The notes under the pieces were generated by a model. It made no database searches, was not told where the DNA came from, and saw only the letters and a list, made by a program, of their open reading frames with translations. The position numbers and the translations under genes are program-made. Of a stretch of 64,000 nucleotides of DNA, positions 23,885 through 31,288 are shown in pieces. Numbering within the stretch: the stretch's first letter is position 1; every line of letters begins with the position of its first letter. Source of the stretch: Taishania sp965247975 (GTDB lineage Bacteria; Bacteroidota; Bacteroidia; Flavobacteriales_D; Crocinitomicaceae); the NCBI GenBank assembly GCA_965247975.1, contig OZ252050.1, positions 248,001 through 312,000 on the forward strand, in the 5' to 3' direction.

Positions 23885-26500
23885 TTAATCGTTTTCCGGA
23901 ATTAGTTTTCCATATTTCACTTGAAGTAAATCCCATTTAATAAGCTCCGATTTTGCATCGGTCACTATCATTTGGTTTTCACTCGAAGTGTTTGATTCTA
24001 TAATAGCGTTCAATCGATATTGATTTTCAGAAATTCCCTTCATTAAAAACTCAACATTCTGTGGAAGAAACATTTTTGTGTAGTAGTTTCCATTTTTCTC
24101 TAAAAGCTGATATGTAGGCAACGCTTGTTCCCAATACGTTACATCGCGCTTTGAAATAAACATGCTAAATGTATTCATTGCTCCAACTTGATCAAATCCA
24201 CCTAATGATTTACCTGTCAGTATTTTTTCAAAAAATGTGATTTTTGAGTCATCTCCGTGGGTGCTGTATAAATTGGCAACCCCAACCAACATTTTGGATG
24301 AAGCAGCAGTTTCTAATGTTTTTGCTTTTTGTAAGGCTAAATCTGGATTGGTTTTTCCTAAATTGCGCAGCGCAGCTGAAACAACATTGTAAGAAGAATC
24401 GCTATCAATCAGACTACTATACAATGTCAATTTTCGATCATCGGTTAAATTATCAATGTATTTTAACGCAGTTGTACGAACGTTTGAATTTGAATCCGAT
24501 TGGGCAAGTTTGAAAATAAGATCAGTTGCGAGGGTTTTGTTTTCGTCTTTTAGTTTCCCTGCTTTTTCGATGGCCAAAACTCGAATTCCCCAGAAAGGGT
24601 CAGCAAGCCCATCTAAAATTAATTTTTGAGAAAGTGAATCAATTTTTTTTGTTCCGAATCGAATTGCTTCTTCACGTGATTTATATTTTTCGCCAAGGTA
24701 ATATTGTTCGATGTATTGTTCCTGAGGTTTTACTTCGCGAACCTTGGCTAATAACATTTGTTGATAATCTGGTACAATCGTTTTTAGTTTACCTGAAATG
24801 GGAAAGGTAAATGTTTGCTCTACCTGATCTAATACTATAGGATAGATGTGTTTTCCAGCATCGTCGAATAGGGCAACTTCCATTGGAAGCCTGAAAATTG
24901 GAAATTCTTCTAGGTTTTGACTTTGCTTCATCGTTAATGTAATGCTTTGACCATCAATCGTTTGCGAGATATCCAAAATAGGATGACCAGAACCTAAAAA
25001 CCATTGATCAAAAAACCAATTTAAATCTTGACCTGTAATTTCTTCGAACGCAAGTCGGAGGTTATGAAATTCGGCTGCTTTAAATTTGTTTTGTTCCAAG
25101 TACAAATTCAGCGAAACAAAAAATGCTTCATCTCCAATATGATTTCGTAACATGTGAAGAATTCTTCCTCCTTTATTATATGAATGACCATCAAACATTT
25201 GGTCTTTTTCATCATAGGTGTACCAAATCAAATCATGATATCCTTGCATTTGAGCGGATTGAAAATAACCCTCTGCTTCATCCATCGCATAATAATCCGC
25301 TTGATCTTTTCCATAACGGTGCTCGTCCCAAAGGTATTGGGAGTAATTTGCAAACGATTCATTTAAAGGTAAATTCGACCAAGATTCACAGGTCACGTAA
25401 TCTCCAAACCAGTGATGAAACAACTCATGTGCAATAGTAGATTGATCATTTTCATCCAACAATTCACGATTTGTTTTGTACACAAAATCCCCAAAAATTA
25501 CCGCACCTGTGTTTTCCATTGCGCCTGAAACGTAGTCGCGAACAACAATTTGATGGTATTTATCCCAAGGATATTCTACTCCCAGGATTTTTGAAAAATA
25601 GCGAATCATTTCTGGTGTTTCTCCGAAAATGTTTTTGGCATATTTTTCCCATTCAGGTTCTACATAATAATTAACATCCATCTTGGATCCATCTTTTTTA
25701 AGGTAAGAATCTTTGACAACTTTGAATTCTCCAACTCCCATCATGAACAAATAAGGTGCGTGTTTCAATTCTTGTTTCCAATGATCTGTTCTAGTTCCAT
25801 CTGCATTTTTCTTACTCGCCATTAACTTTCCGTTCGACAAGGTGGCATATTTATCATCAACGGTCATGAATATTTCTTGCGATGTTTTTGAATTAGGAGC
25901 ATCAATGGTTGGAAACCAAACAGAGCTTGATTCAGTTTCACCTTGTGTCCATATTTGTGGCATAATTCCTTTCTCTTCTCCAAGTGGATTAATGAAGTAA
26001 AGTCCTTTGTCTGAAGTGATTGCCGTACCACTCGAAGCTTGACGCTCTTCAGGTTTTGCAATATAATCGATGACAATCGTGTATGTATCTTTGCGAGTAA
26101 ACGTTTTTCCAAGGTTTATTCTCAACAAATCACCAACATATTGATAGTTCAATGCATTGCCATCTAATTTTATTGAATTGATTTGCATGCCTTTGGCTTT
26201 CAGAATCAGGCTATCGGTGGAATAAAAATGAGGTTTTGCGGTAAGTGCCTCAATCCCATACATATACTGTTTTTGCCAATCGAATTTCACTTCTAGTTTG
26301 GTGTTAATTAAATCTGTGAGGACCGTTTCCGTTGCATTGAATTTCTCTCTGCTCGTTGGAATTTCAGATTCCACGAATGCGGTGTCGATTTCAGTTGCAC
26401 CCGCTGTATCCGCAGAAATGGGGTTCAAAGCAACTTCAGGAGATTTTGTTCCGCAAGAAACCGAAAGTGCAACGATAATGGAGATCCAGAATATTTTCAT
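23885..26500 (-). CDS. M1-family zinc aminopeptidase, lipoprotein
   Basis: An exported metallopeptidase of 871 residues that removes N-terminal amino acids. It has a signal peptide with lipobox (IIVALSVSCGTK, Cys16), so it is probably anchored to a membrane. After an N-terminal beta-domain come the substrate motif GAMENTGAVIF (about 327-337) and the zinc site HELFHHWFGD...LNESFANY (HExxH-18-E, about 360-390). A Tyr in the SYNKGG stretch (about 442) is the usual transition-state residue. Residues 600-720 form a helical repeat region resembling HEAT repeats. The gene is divergent from the biotin carrier. Cleavage preference cannot be read from sequence. Confidence 0.93.
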   Translation of the reverse strand: MKIFWISIIVALSVSCGTKSPEVALNPISADTAGATEIDTAFVESEIPTSREKFNATETVLTDLINTKLEVKFDWQKQYMYGIEALTAKPHFYSTDSLILKAKGMQINSIKLDGNALNYQYVGDLLRINLGKTFTRKDTYTIVIDYIAKPEERQASSGTAITSDKGLYFINPLGEEKGIMPQIWTQGETESSSVWFPTIDAPNSKTSQEIFMTVDDKYATLSNGKLMASKKNADGTRTDHWKQELKHAPYLFMMGVGEFKVVKDSYLKKDGSKMDVNYYVEPEWEKYAKNIFGETPEMIRYFSKILGVEYPWDKYHQIVVRDYVSGAMENTGAVIFGDFVYKTNRELLDENDQSTIAHELFHHWFGDYVTCESWSNLPLNESFANYSQYLWDEHRYGKDQADYYAMDEAEGYFQSAQMQGYHDLIWYTYDEKDQMFDGHSYNKGGRILHMLRNHIGDEAFFVSLNLYLEQNKFKAAEFHNLRLAFEEITGQDLNWFFDQWFLGSGHPILDISQTIDGQSITLTMKQSQNLEEFPIFRLPMEVALFDDAGKHIYPIVLDQVEQTFTFPISGKLKTIVPDYQQMLLAKVREVKPQEQYIEQYYLGEKYKSREEAIRFGTKKIDSLSQKLILDGLADPFWGIRVLAIEKAGKLKDENKTLATDLIFKLAQSDSNSNVRTTALKYIDNLTDDRKLTLYSSLIDSDSSYNVVSAALRNLGKTNPDLALQKAKTLETAASSKMLVGVANLYSTHGDDSKITFFEKILTGKSLGGFDQVGAMNTFSMFISKRDVTYWEQALPTYQLLEKNGNYYTKMFLPQNVEFLMKGISENQYRLNAIIESNTSSENQMIVTDAKSELIKWDLLQVKYGKLIPEND

Positions 26501-26583
26501 ATGTGCATTATTTGAGTAATCAAATTTGATGAATATTATTGAATTAACATCCTGTTTTTATGTCAATGGATTGTTGATTCTAT

Positions 26584-26591
26584 TAAATTTG
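26584..26591 (+). promoter_or_regulatory. -7 promoter box of the biotin carrier gene
   Basis: TAAATTTG matches TAnnTTTG, 17 bases before the ATG at 26608. No -33 TTG at the expected spacing. Confidence 0.45.
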
Positions 26592-26607
26592 TAGAAAACA
26601 AGGATAA

Positions 26608-27075
26608 ATGGTTGCACATAGCTGGATTTTTGATCAACAAGAAACGAAAACGAAAGAAGGAGCTGTCATTAATTGGGAAAATGATACATTTTTCACGTTA
26701 ACATTTGCTGGAAAGTCGTTTCATGGAGAAATTGTTGAAGATGGAACGGAGAGTAATTTTTTGAAGATAAAGATTAATCATCTTGTTGTTGACGTCCGCA
26801 AAAAAGGCGCTTTGGATGATTTGATTTCAGCTTTGGGCATGGATGTTCCAAAAGTGAGAAAATTAAAAGAACTTCAAGCTCCAATGCCAGGTAGAATAGT
26901 CAATATCGCAGTTTCAGTTGGTCAAGAACTTGCTGTCGGCGACGAAATTTTATCGTTAGAAGCCATGAAAATGGAAAATGTTTTGAAGGCCGAAGGCGTT
27001 GGAATTGTAAAGGAAATTTTGATCTCTCCGAATCAAGTGGTTGACAAAGGCAGCGTTTTGATTGAATTTGAGTAA
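26608..27075 (+). CDS. Biotin carboxyl carrier protein
   Basis: Carries biotin between a biotin carboxylase and a carboxyltransferase. The 155-residue protein ends in a biotinyl domain: LQAPMPGRIVNIAVSVGQEL (about 89-108) and the biotinylated lysine in LSLEAMKMENVLKAEG (Lys about 121). The N-terminal 85 residues are a variable domain found in acyl-CoA/propionyl-CoA carboxylase carriers rather than in AccB proper. No biotin carboxylase is next to it, and the only carboxyltransferase in the window is pccB 24 kb away. They may work together, but that is inference. Biotinyl domains also occur in oxaloacetate decarboxylase subunits. Confidence 0.9.
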   Translation: MVAHSWIFDQQETKTKEGAVINWENDTFFTLTFAGKSFHGEIVEDGTESNFLKIKINHLVVDVRKKGALDDLISALGMDVPKVRKLKELQAPMPGRIVNIAVSVGQELAVGDEILSLEAMKMENVLKAEGVGIVKEILISPNQVVDKGSVLIEFE

Positions 27076-27131
27076 TTTCTAAAAATCATGTCATTTTTTA
27101 GTGAAAATGAATGCACTTTTGGCGATTCTAC

Positions 27132-27139
27132 TATATTTG
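27132..27139 (+). promoter_or_regulatory. -7 promoter box of the small lipoprotein gene
   Basis: TATATTTG, a TAnnTTTG match, 25 bases before the ATG at 27165. Confidence 0.45.
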
Positions 27140-27164
27140 TTGAAACATAAAAATATACAAATCA

Positions 27165-27404
27165 ATGAAAATGTTAACTAAGATTACTGCGGTAGCTATG
27201 CTCATGGTTACTGTTACTTCTTGTGGTGGTTGGTCTGCAGGACAAGAAAATGCTTTTAAAGAGCAATGTGAAAAAGCTGGTGGTTTTGACTGCGATTGTT
27301 CACTTAAACTTGTAAAGGAAAAATATCCAAACAGTTCAGATTTTAATGCAAAAGGCGCTGCAGATATGGAGTTGGCTGAAAAACTCTTAGAGTGTAGCAA
27401 ATAA
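27165..27404 (+). CDS. Small Cys-containing lipoprotein
   Basis: A 79-residue protein with a lipoprotein signal (AVAMLMVTVTSCGG, Cys20). The mature part (about 60 residues) has four more cysteines in EQCEKAGGFDCDCSLKLVKEKYP and LLECSK, and looks helical. The pattern resembles small Bacteroidota lipoproteins with a C-x8-C-x-C helical hairpin. It has its own TATATTTG box and a strong terminator, so it is an independently expressed single gene. No function recognised. Confidence 0.85.
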   Translation: MKMLTKITAVAMLMVTVTSCGGWSAGQENAFKEQCEKAGGFDCDCSLKLVKEKYPNSSDFNAKGAADMELAEKLLECSK

Positions 27405-27416
27405 TATTTCGTACTA

Positions 27417-27452
27417 AAACCGTTTCGCATTTGGTGAAACGGTTTTTTTTTT
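27417..27452 (+). terminator. Rho-independent terminator
   Basis: AAACCGTTTC pairs with GAAACGGTTT around a GCATTTGGT loop and is followed by a run of Ts up to 27452. It ends the small lipoprotein transcript. The next gene's only in-frame start codon (GTG, 27456) lies 3 bases beyond the T run. Confidence 0.85.
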
Positions 27453-27455
27453 GCT

Positions 27456-28484
27456 GTGAAGAATAGCTCAATTTTTAAAATTTACCAAAGCGCAACACCT
27501 GAAATTACAGCCTTGTTGAATGAAACTGTTCTTGGTACGAATGGGGCCAAATACAAACACCTCGATACTAATGAACGAATACAACGAATCGACCATCCGC
27601 TTTTTTTAACACTTGAACGAAATAATAAAGTCCTTGGAAACATTACGTTTTGTAGACGACAAGAAGATTGGTATATCCGCTATTTTGCTTTTTCTTCCAT
27701 GGTTCAATCTGCTGGAAAACAGAAAAATGACAAGGGAAATTCTTTTCTAAAAAAGGAACTTGCTCATTTTTTTGATGATTTATTTACTGGAAGTGAAGCA
27801 TTTCCGCCAATTCGCTCTTTGTACGCATACATTGACCCGCATAATGCCCGAAGTAAGTGGATGAGCGAAAACTTCGGGTTTTCAACAGTTGGCAAATTAG
27901 CCACACAAACTTTTAGTCGTGTTTATCCCAAAAAATCGAAAGGTTTTGTTTCAGAACTTAGCCAAGCAAAAATCAAAGAGCTATCTGAAGAATATTTTTC
28001 TGACTACACTTACTTCACGAATTCCATTCTGATTGATGATACTTTTTGTGGAATTCAAAATGAAAACAAAGAACTTTTAACTTTTGCGCGTTACGAAATT
28101 GTGCATTGGGAAATTCAACAATTGCCCGGTAAACGAGGTAAATTATTGACAAAGATGATACCTTTTATTCCATTTTTGAATCGAATCATTAAACCGAAGA
28201 AACATGCGTTTTTAGTTCCAGATTTGGTTTGGTGCAAGGATGAAAACGCAAAGCTTTTTACAGAACTCTTTGAAAGCATGTTAGCGAAAGAAAATCTGCA
28301 TTTGATTCTCTGGTGGGTAGACGAGCAAGACCCATTATACGCGAAAGTCAAAACTCAAATTTCATGGGGAATGTTGCACAGATTGGTGGGTGTTTCACCA
28401 GTTGATGTTGTTCAACGCTTGAATCCAGAAAGCGAAAATTTGAAGCCGAATACATTTTTTGTGCGTGGAATAGATATGGTTTGA
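27456..28484 (+). CDS. GNAT-like acetyltransferase domain protein, unassigned
   Basis: The frame encodes up to 342 residues. The only early start is GTG at 27456, since an in-frame TGA lies at 27435 and no early ATG exists. The N-terminal half has HPLFLTLERNNKVLGNITFC followed by WYIRYFAFSS and SLYAYIDPHNARSKWMSENF GFSTVG, a beta-strand then N-x-x-A/S-x-x-x-x-E-x-x-GF pattern typical of GNAT acetyltransferases (DPHNARSKWMSENFGF region, about 126-143). The C-terminal half repeats a looser GNAT-like layout ending in RLNPESENLKPNTFFVRGID. Substrate unknown. The start codon is uncertain because it directly follows a terminator. Confidence 0.65.
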   Translation: MKNSSIFKIYQSATPEITALLNETVLGTNGAKYKHLDTNERIQRIDHPLFLTLERNNKVLGNITFCRRQEDWYIRYFAFSSMVQSAGKQKNDKGNSFLKKELAHFFDDLFTGSEAFPPIRSLYAYIDPHNARSKWMSENFGFSTVGKLATQTFSRVYPKKSKGFVSELSQAKIKELSEEYFSDYTYFTNSILIDDTFCGIQNENKELLTFARYEIVHWEIQQLPGKRGKLLTKMIPFIPFLNRIIKPKKHAFLVPDLVWCKDENAKLFTELFESMLAKENLHLILWWVDEQDPLYAKVKTQISWGMLHRLVGVSPVDVVQRLNPESENLKPNTFFVRGIDMV

Positions 28485-28538
28485 TGGATATTTGAACGAA
28501 TTAATCCCTACCAAAATCAATATGTGTATTTTTGCCCC

Positions 28539-29075
28539 ATGGATATCAATACGCTAAAAGCACTTCATATCATTTTTGTCGTAAGTTGGTTCGCTGGCTT
28601 GTTTTACATCGTTCGTTTGTTTATTTATCACACAGAAGCTCAAGATAAATCGGAGGATGAAAAGCGAATTTTGTCGAAACAATTTGTGATTATGGAACAT
28701 AAATTATGGTGGATAATCACGACCCCAGCCATGGTTTTAACCATTGTTTTTGGCACTTGGATGATAGTCCTAAATCACGATTATTACTTGTCAGCACCAT
28801 GGATGCATGTGAAACTTGGGTTTGTTGGAGTGTTGTTGGTCTACCATTTCATTTGTCAAAAAATCATGAACGATCTTAAAAAAGACATTTACAACTGGAA
28901 ATCAAACAGTTTAAGAATTTGGAACGAACTTGCAACCCTTTGCTTGGTAGCGATCGTTTTCATCGTTGTCTTGAAAAATGAACTCAATTGGTGGAAAGGG
29001 ACAGTTGGCTTTTTTGCTGTCGCAATCGGATTGATGATTTTGATTAAGTTGTATAAAAAACTACGAAAACAATAA
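28539..29075 (+). CDS. hemJ: Protoporphyrinogen IX oxidase HemJ
   Basis: Oxidises protoporphyrinogen IX to protoporphyrin IX late in haem synthesis, in the inner membrane. The 178-residue protein has four helices. It opens with LKALHIIFVVSWFAGLFYIV (about 6-25), holding the conserved His and the family's SWFAGLFYxxRLFVYH-like stretch, followed by RLFIYHTEAQ. APWMHVKLGFVGVLLVYH carries the conserved Lys, and SLRIWNELATLCLVAIVFIVV is the usual R-x-W-N-E end motif. ATG at 28539 is preferred over an in-frame GTG 15 bases earlier, as it gives the family's normal N-terminus. It stands apart from hemA-hemC-hemD at 58.9 kb. Confidence 0.88.
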   Translation: MDINTLKALHIIFVVSWFAGLFYIVRLFIYHTEAQDKSEDEKRILSKQFVIMEHKLWWIITTPAMVLTIVFGTWMIVLNHDYYLSAPWMHVKLGFVGVLLVYHFICQKIMNDLKKDIYNWKSNSLRIWNELATLCLVAIVFIVVLKNELNWWKGTVGFFAVAIGLMILIKLYKKLRKQ

Positions 29076-29197
29076 TCACCAACCAAATAAGTATAATTTC
29101 TTTGCGCCCTTCGTGCTCTTTTACGGTTAAAAAAGTCTATTAAAAGATTAACATTGTGAGTGAAATTTGAGCCAACCTTTTGAAGCAAAGAGATAGA

Positions 29198-30919
29198 TTA
29201 TTTCACTGTTACCATCAAAACATCATCTTCTTTCGAAACTGCAACCAATCCAAGTTTTGTTAATCCTTTGATTCCCAAATCCCATTGTTTGTTGCTCAAT
29301 CCAACGGATTCTTTTAACAGATTCAGCTCCATTGTTTTGTTTTTAGAAAGAATATCAAAAATGAGTTTTTCGTTTTCACCTAAAACCACTTTTTTCACCT
29401 CAGGGCGCATTTGAGGAAAGAACAAAACTTCTTGAATCGAAGGATTATTCGTCAAATACATGATCAATCGGTCCATTCCAATTCCTAATCCAGATGTTGG
29501 TGGCATTCCGTATTCTAAAGCGCGCAAGAAATCATAATCAATGAATTGACCTGCTTCGTCGTCCCCTTTTTCGGATAAGCGCACTTGCTCTTCGAAACGC
29601 TCACGCTGATCAATTGGGTCATTTAATTCTGAATAGGCGTTTGCAACCTCTTTTCCGCAGACCATTAATTCAAAGCGTTCTGTCAATTCTGGATTCGAGC
29701 GATGTTCCTTACACAACGGCGACATTTCTTTCGGATAATCCGTAATAAAAGTCGGTTGAATGTAATTTCCTTCGCATTTTTCACCAAAAATTTCGTCAAT
29801 AATTTTGCCTTTTCCCATGGTCTCATCCACTGCAACACCAAGTGATTTTGCTCCTTCACGTAATTCGTCTTCTGATTTTCCGTTGATGTCAAAACCAGTA
29901 AAATGCAAGATGGAATCGCGCATGGTTACACGCGGATAAGGTGCTTTAAAACTAATTTTGTGTTCTCCAAATACAGCTTCGGTTGTACCATTTACTTGTA
30001 ATGCACAATGTTCTAACAAACGTTCTGTGAAATCCATCATCCAGTTGTAGTCTTTGTACGCCACATATATTTCCATGGCCGTAAACTCCGGATTGTGGGT
30101 TCTGTCCATTCCTTCGTTTCGGAAGTTTTTAGAAAATTCATACACGCCGTCAAATCCACCAACGATGAGTCTTTTCAAATACAATTCGTTCGCAATACGC
30201 ATGTAAAGCGGAATGTCTAAAGCATTGTGGTGCGAAACAAATGGTCTCGCGGCCGCACCTCCAGGAATCGATTGTAAAATCGGTGTTTCCACTTCCATAT
30301 ATCCTGCATCATTAAAAAACTGACGCATGGCGTTGAATAATTTAGTACGCTTAACGAAAATTTCTTTCACGTGAGGATTCACCGCTAAATCTGCATATCG
30401 CTGACGATAACGCATTTCAGGATCGGTGAATGCATCGTGAATTTTTCCTTCGGAATCCACTTTTGGCAATGGCAATGGTTTCAAGGATTTACTTAAAAGT
30501 GTAAATTCTTGCACGTGCACAGAGATTTCTCCAACTTGTGTTTTGAAAACATAACCTTTCACCCCAATAAAATCACCTAAGTCAAGCAGTTTTTTGTACA
30601 CTTGATTATAAAGCGTTTTATCTTCACCAGGACAAATTTCATCGCGATTTACATAAAGTTGAACGCGCCCTGAGGAATCTTGCAATTCAGCAAATGAAGC
30701 CTTCCCCATGTCGCGTTGACTCATCAAACGACCCGCCAAACAAACAAGCTTTTGATCTTCAAACGAATTCTTTATATCCGCCGCCACGTCAGTAACAGGA
30801 TATAAATTTGCAGGGTAGGGATTAATTCCCAATTCACGCAATTTCGTTAATGTTTCACGACGTTGATTTTCTTGATCGGATAACTGCGCCCGTGAACTTG
30901 ATTGCTCGTTTGTGCTCAT
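29198..30919 (-). CDS. lysS: Lysyl-tRNA synthetase, class II, with C-terminal extension
   Basis: Charges tRNA-Lys. The 573-residue protein has the N-terminal OB-fold (LAGRLMSQRDMGKASFAELQ, about 60-79) and the class II core. Motif 1 is FNDAGYMEVETPILQSIPGG, motif 2 is YEFSKNFRNEGMDRTHNPEF (about 260-280), and motif 3 is PPTSGLGIGMDRLIMYLTN (about 475-493), followed by EVLFFPQMRPE at about 500-510. Bacterial LysRS normally ends there. This one continues for about 65 residues (LIFDILSKNKTMELNLLKES ... GIKGLTKLGLVAVSKED), which look like a small winged helix. The enzyme core is complete. The extension's role is unknown. Confidence 0.96.
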   Translation of the reverse strand: MSTNEQSSSRAQLSDQENQRRETLTKLRELGINPYPANLYPVTDVAADIKNSFEDQKLVCLAGRLMSQRDMGKASFAELQDSSGRVQLYVNRDEICPGEDKTLYNQVYKKLLDLGDFIGVKGYVFKTQVGEISVHVQEFTLLSKSLKPLPLPKVDSEGKIHDAFTDPEMRYRQRYADLAVNPHVKEIFVKRTKLFNAMRQFFNDAGYMEVETPILQSIPGGAAARPFVSHHNALDIPLYMRIANELYLKRLIVGGFDGVYEFSKNFRNEGMDRTHNPEFTAMEIYVAYKDYNWMMDFTERLLEHCALQVNGTTEAVFGEHKISFKAPYPRVTMRDSILHFTGFDINGKSEDELREGAKSLGVAVDETMGKGKIIDEIFGEKCEGNYIQPTFITDYPKEMSPLCKEHRSNPELTERFELMVCGKEVANAYSELNDPIDQRERFEEQVRLSEKGDDEAGQFIDYDFLRALEYGMPPTSGLGIGMDRLIMYLTNNPSIQEVLFFPQMRPEVKKVVLGENEKLIFDILSKNKTMELNLLKESVGLSNKQWDLGIKGLTKLGLVAVSKEDDVLMVTVK

Positions 30920-30940
30920 GTTTGTTTTTTTTTGAGAGCA

Positions 30941-30971
30941 CGAAGATAGTGAATAGCGATGAGGAGGACAA
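30941..30971 (-). promoter_or_regulatory. Probable lysS promoter, TTG-N20-TATCTTCG
   Basis: On the minus strand TTG (complement 30969-30971) and TATCTTCG (30941-30948) are 20 bases apart, one mismatch from TAnnTTTG, 21 bases before the lysS start. Confidence 0.4.
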
Positions 30972-31288
30972 AAAATTTGCTTCTAAGACTTTGAAATACG
31001 ATTAACTCATTTATATTTTTTTTTAGTAAGCCTGATTTATTGATAAAACTTTATTAACTTTTCGATCGCTTATAATGCTTTTCTCAGATTGCAAAGGATT
31101 AATGGCTATTTGAGGAGTGCTTTACAACTGTGACGATGAATTATAATTTTTTATTCATTTGCCGAGAGATTGTTAATTGGAGAAATGATTGTGAATATTA
31201 AAATTATGAAAGCGCACTAAGAATTTGTGAATTTTATTGATTATGTCTGGAGAATGTAGGGTTCTTTTTATGGCTAGCTGATACTTAA
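30972..31288. other. Intergenic region between lysS and the LytS-type sensor
   Basis: An AT-rich divergent gap of 369 bases (30920-31288 in all). Apart from the lysS promoter at its left end I see no ORF, RNA gene, repeat or clear hairpin. A promoter for the sensor should lie in the right half, but no good TAnnTTTG match with a spaced TTG was found. Confidence 0.6.
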
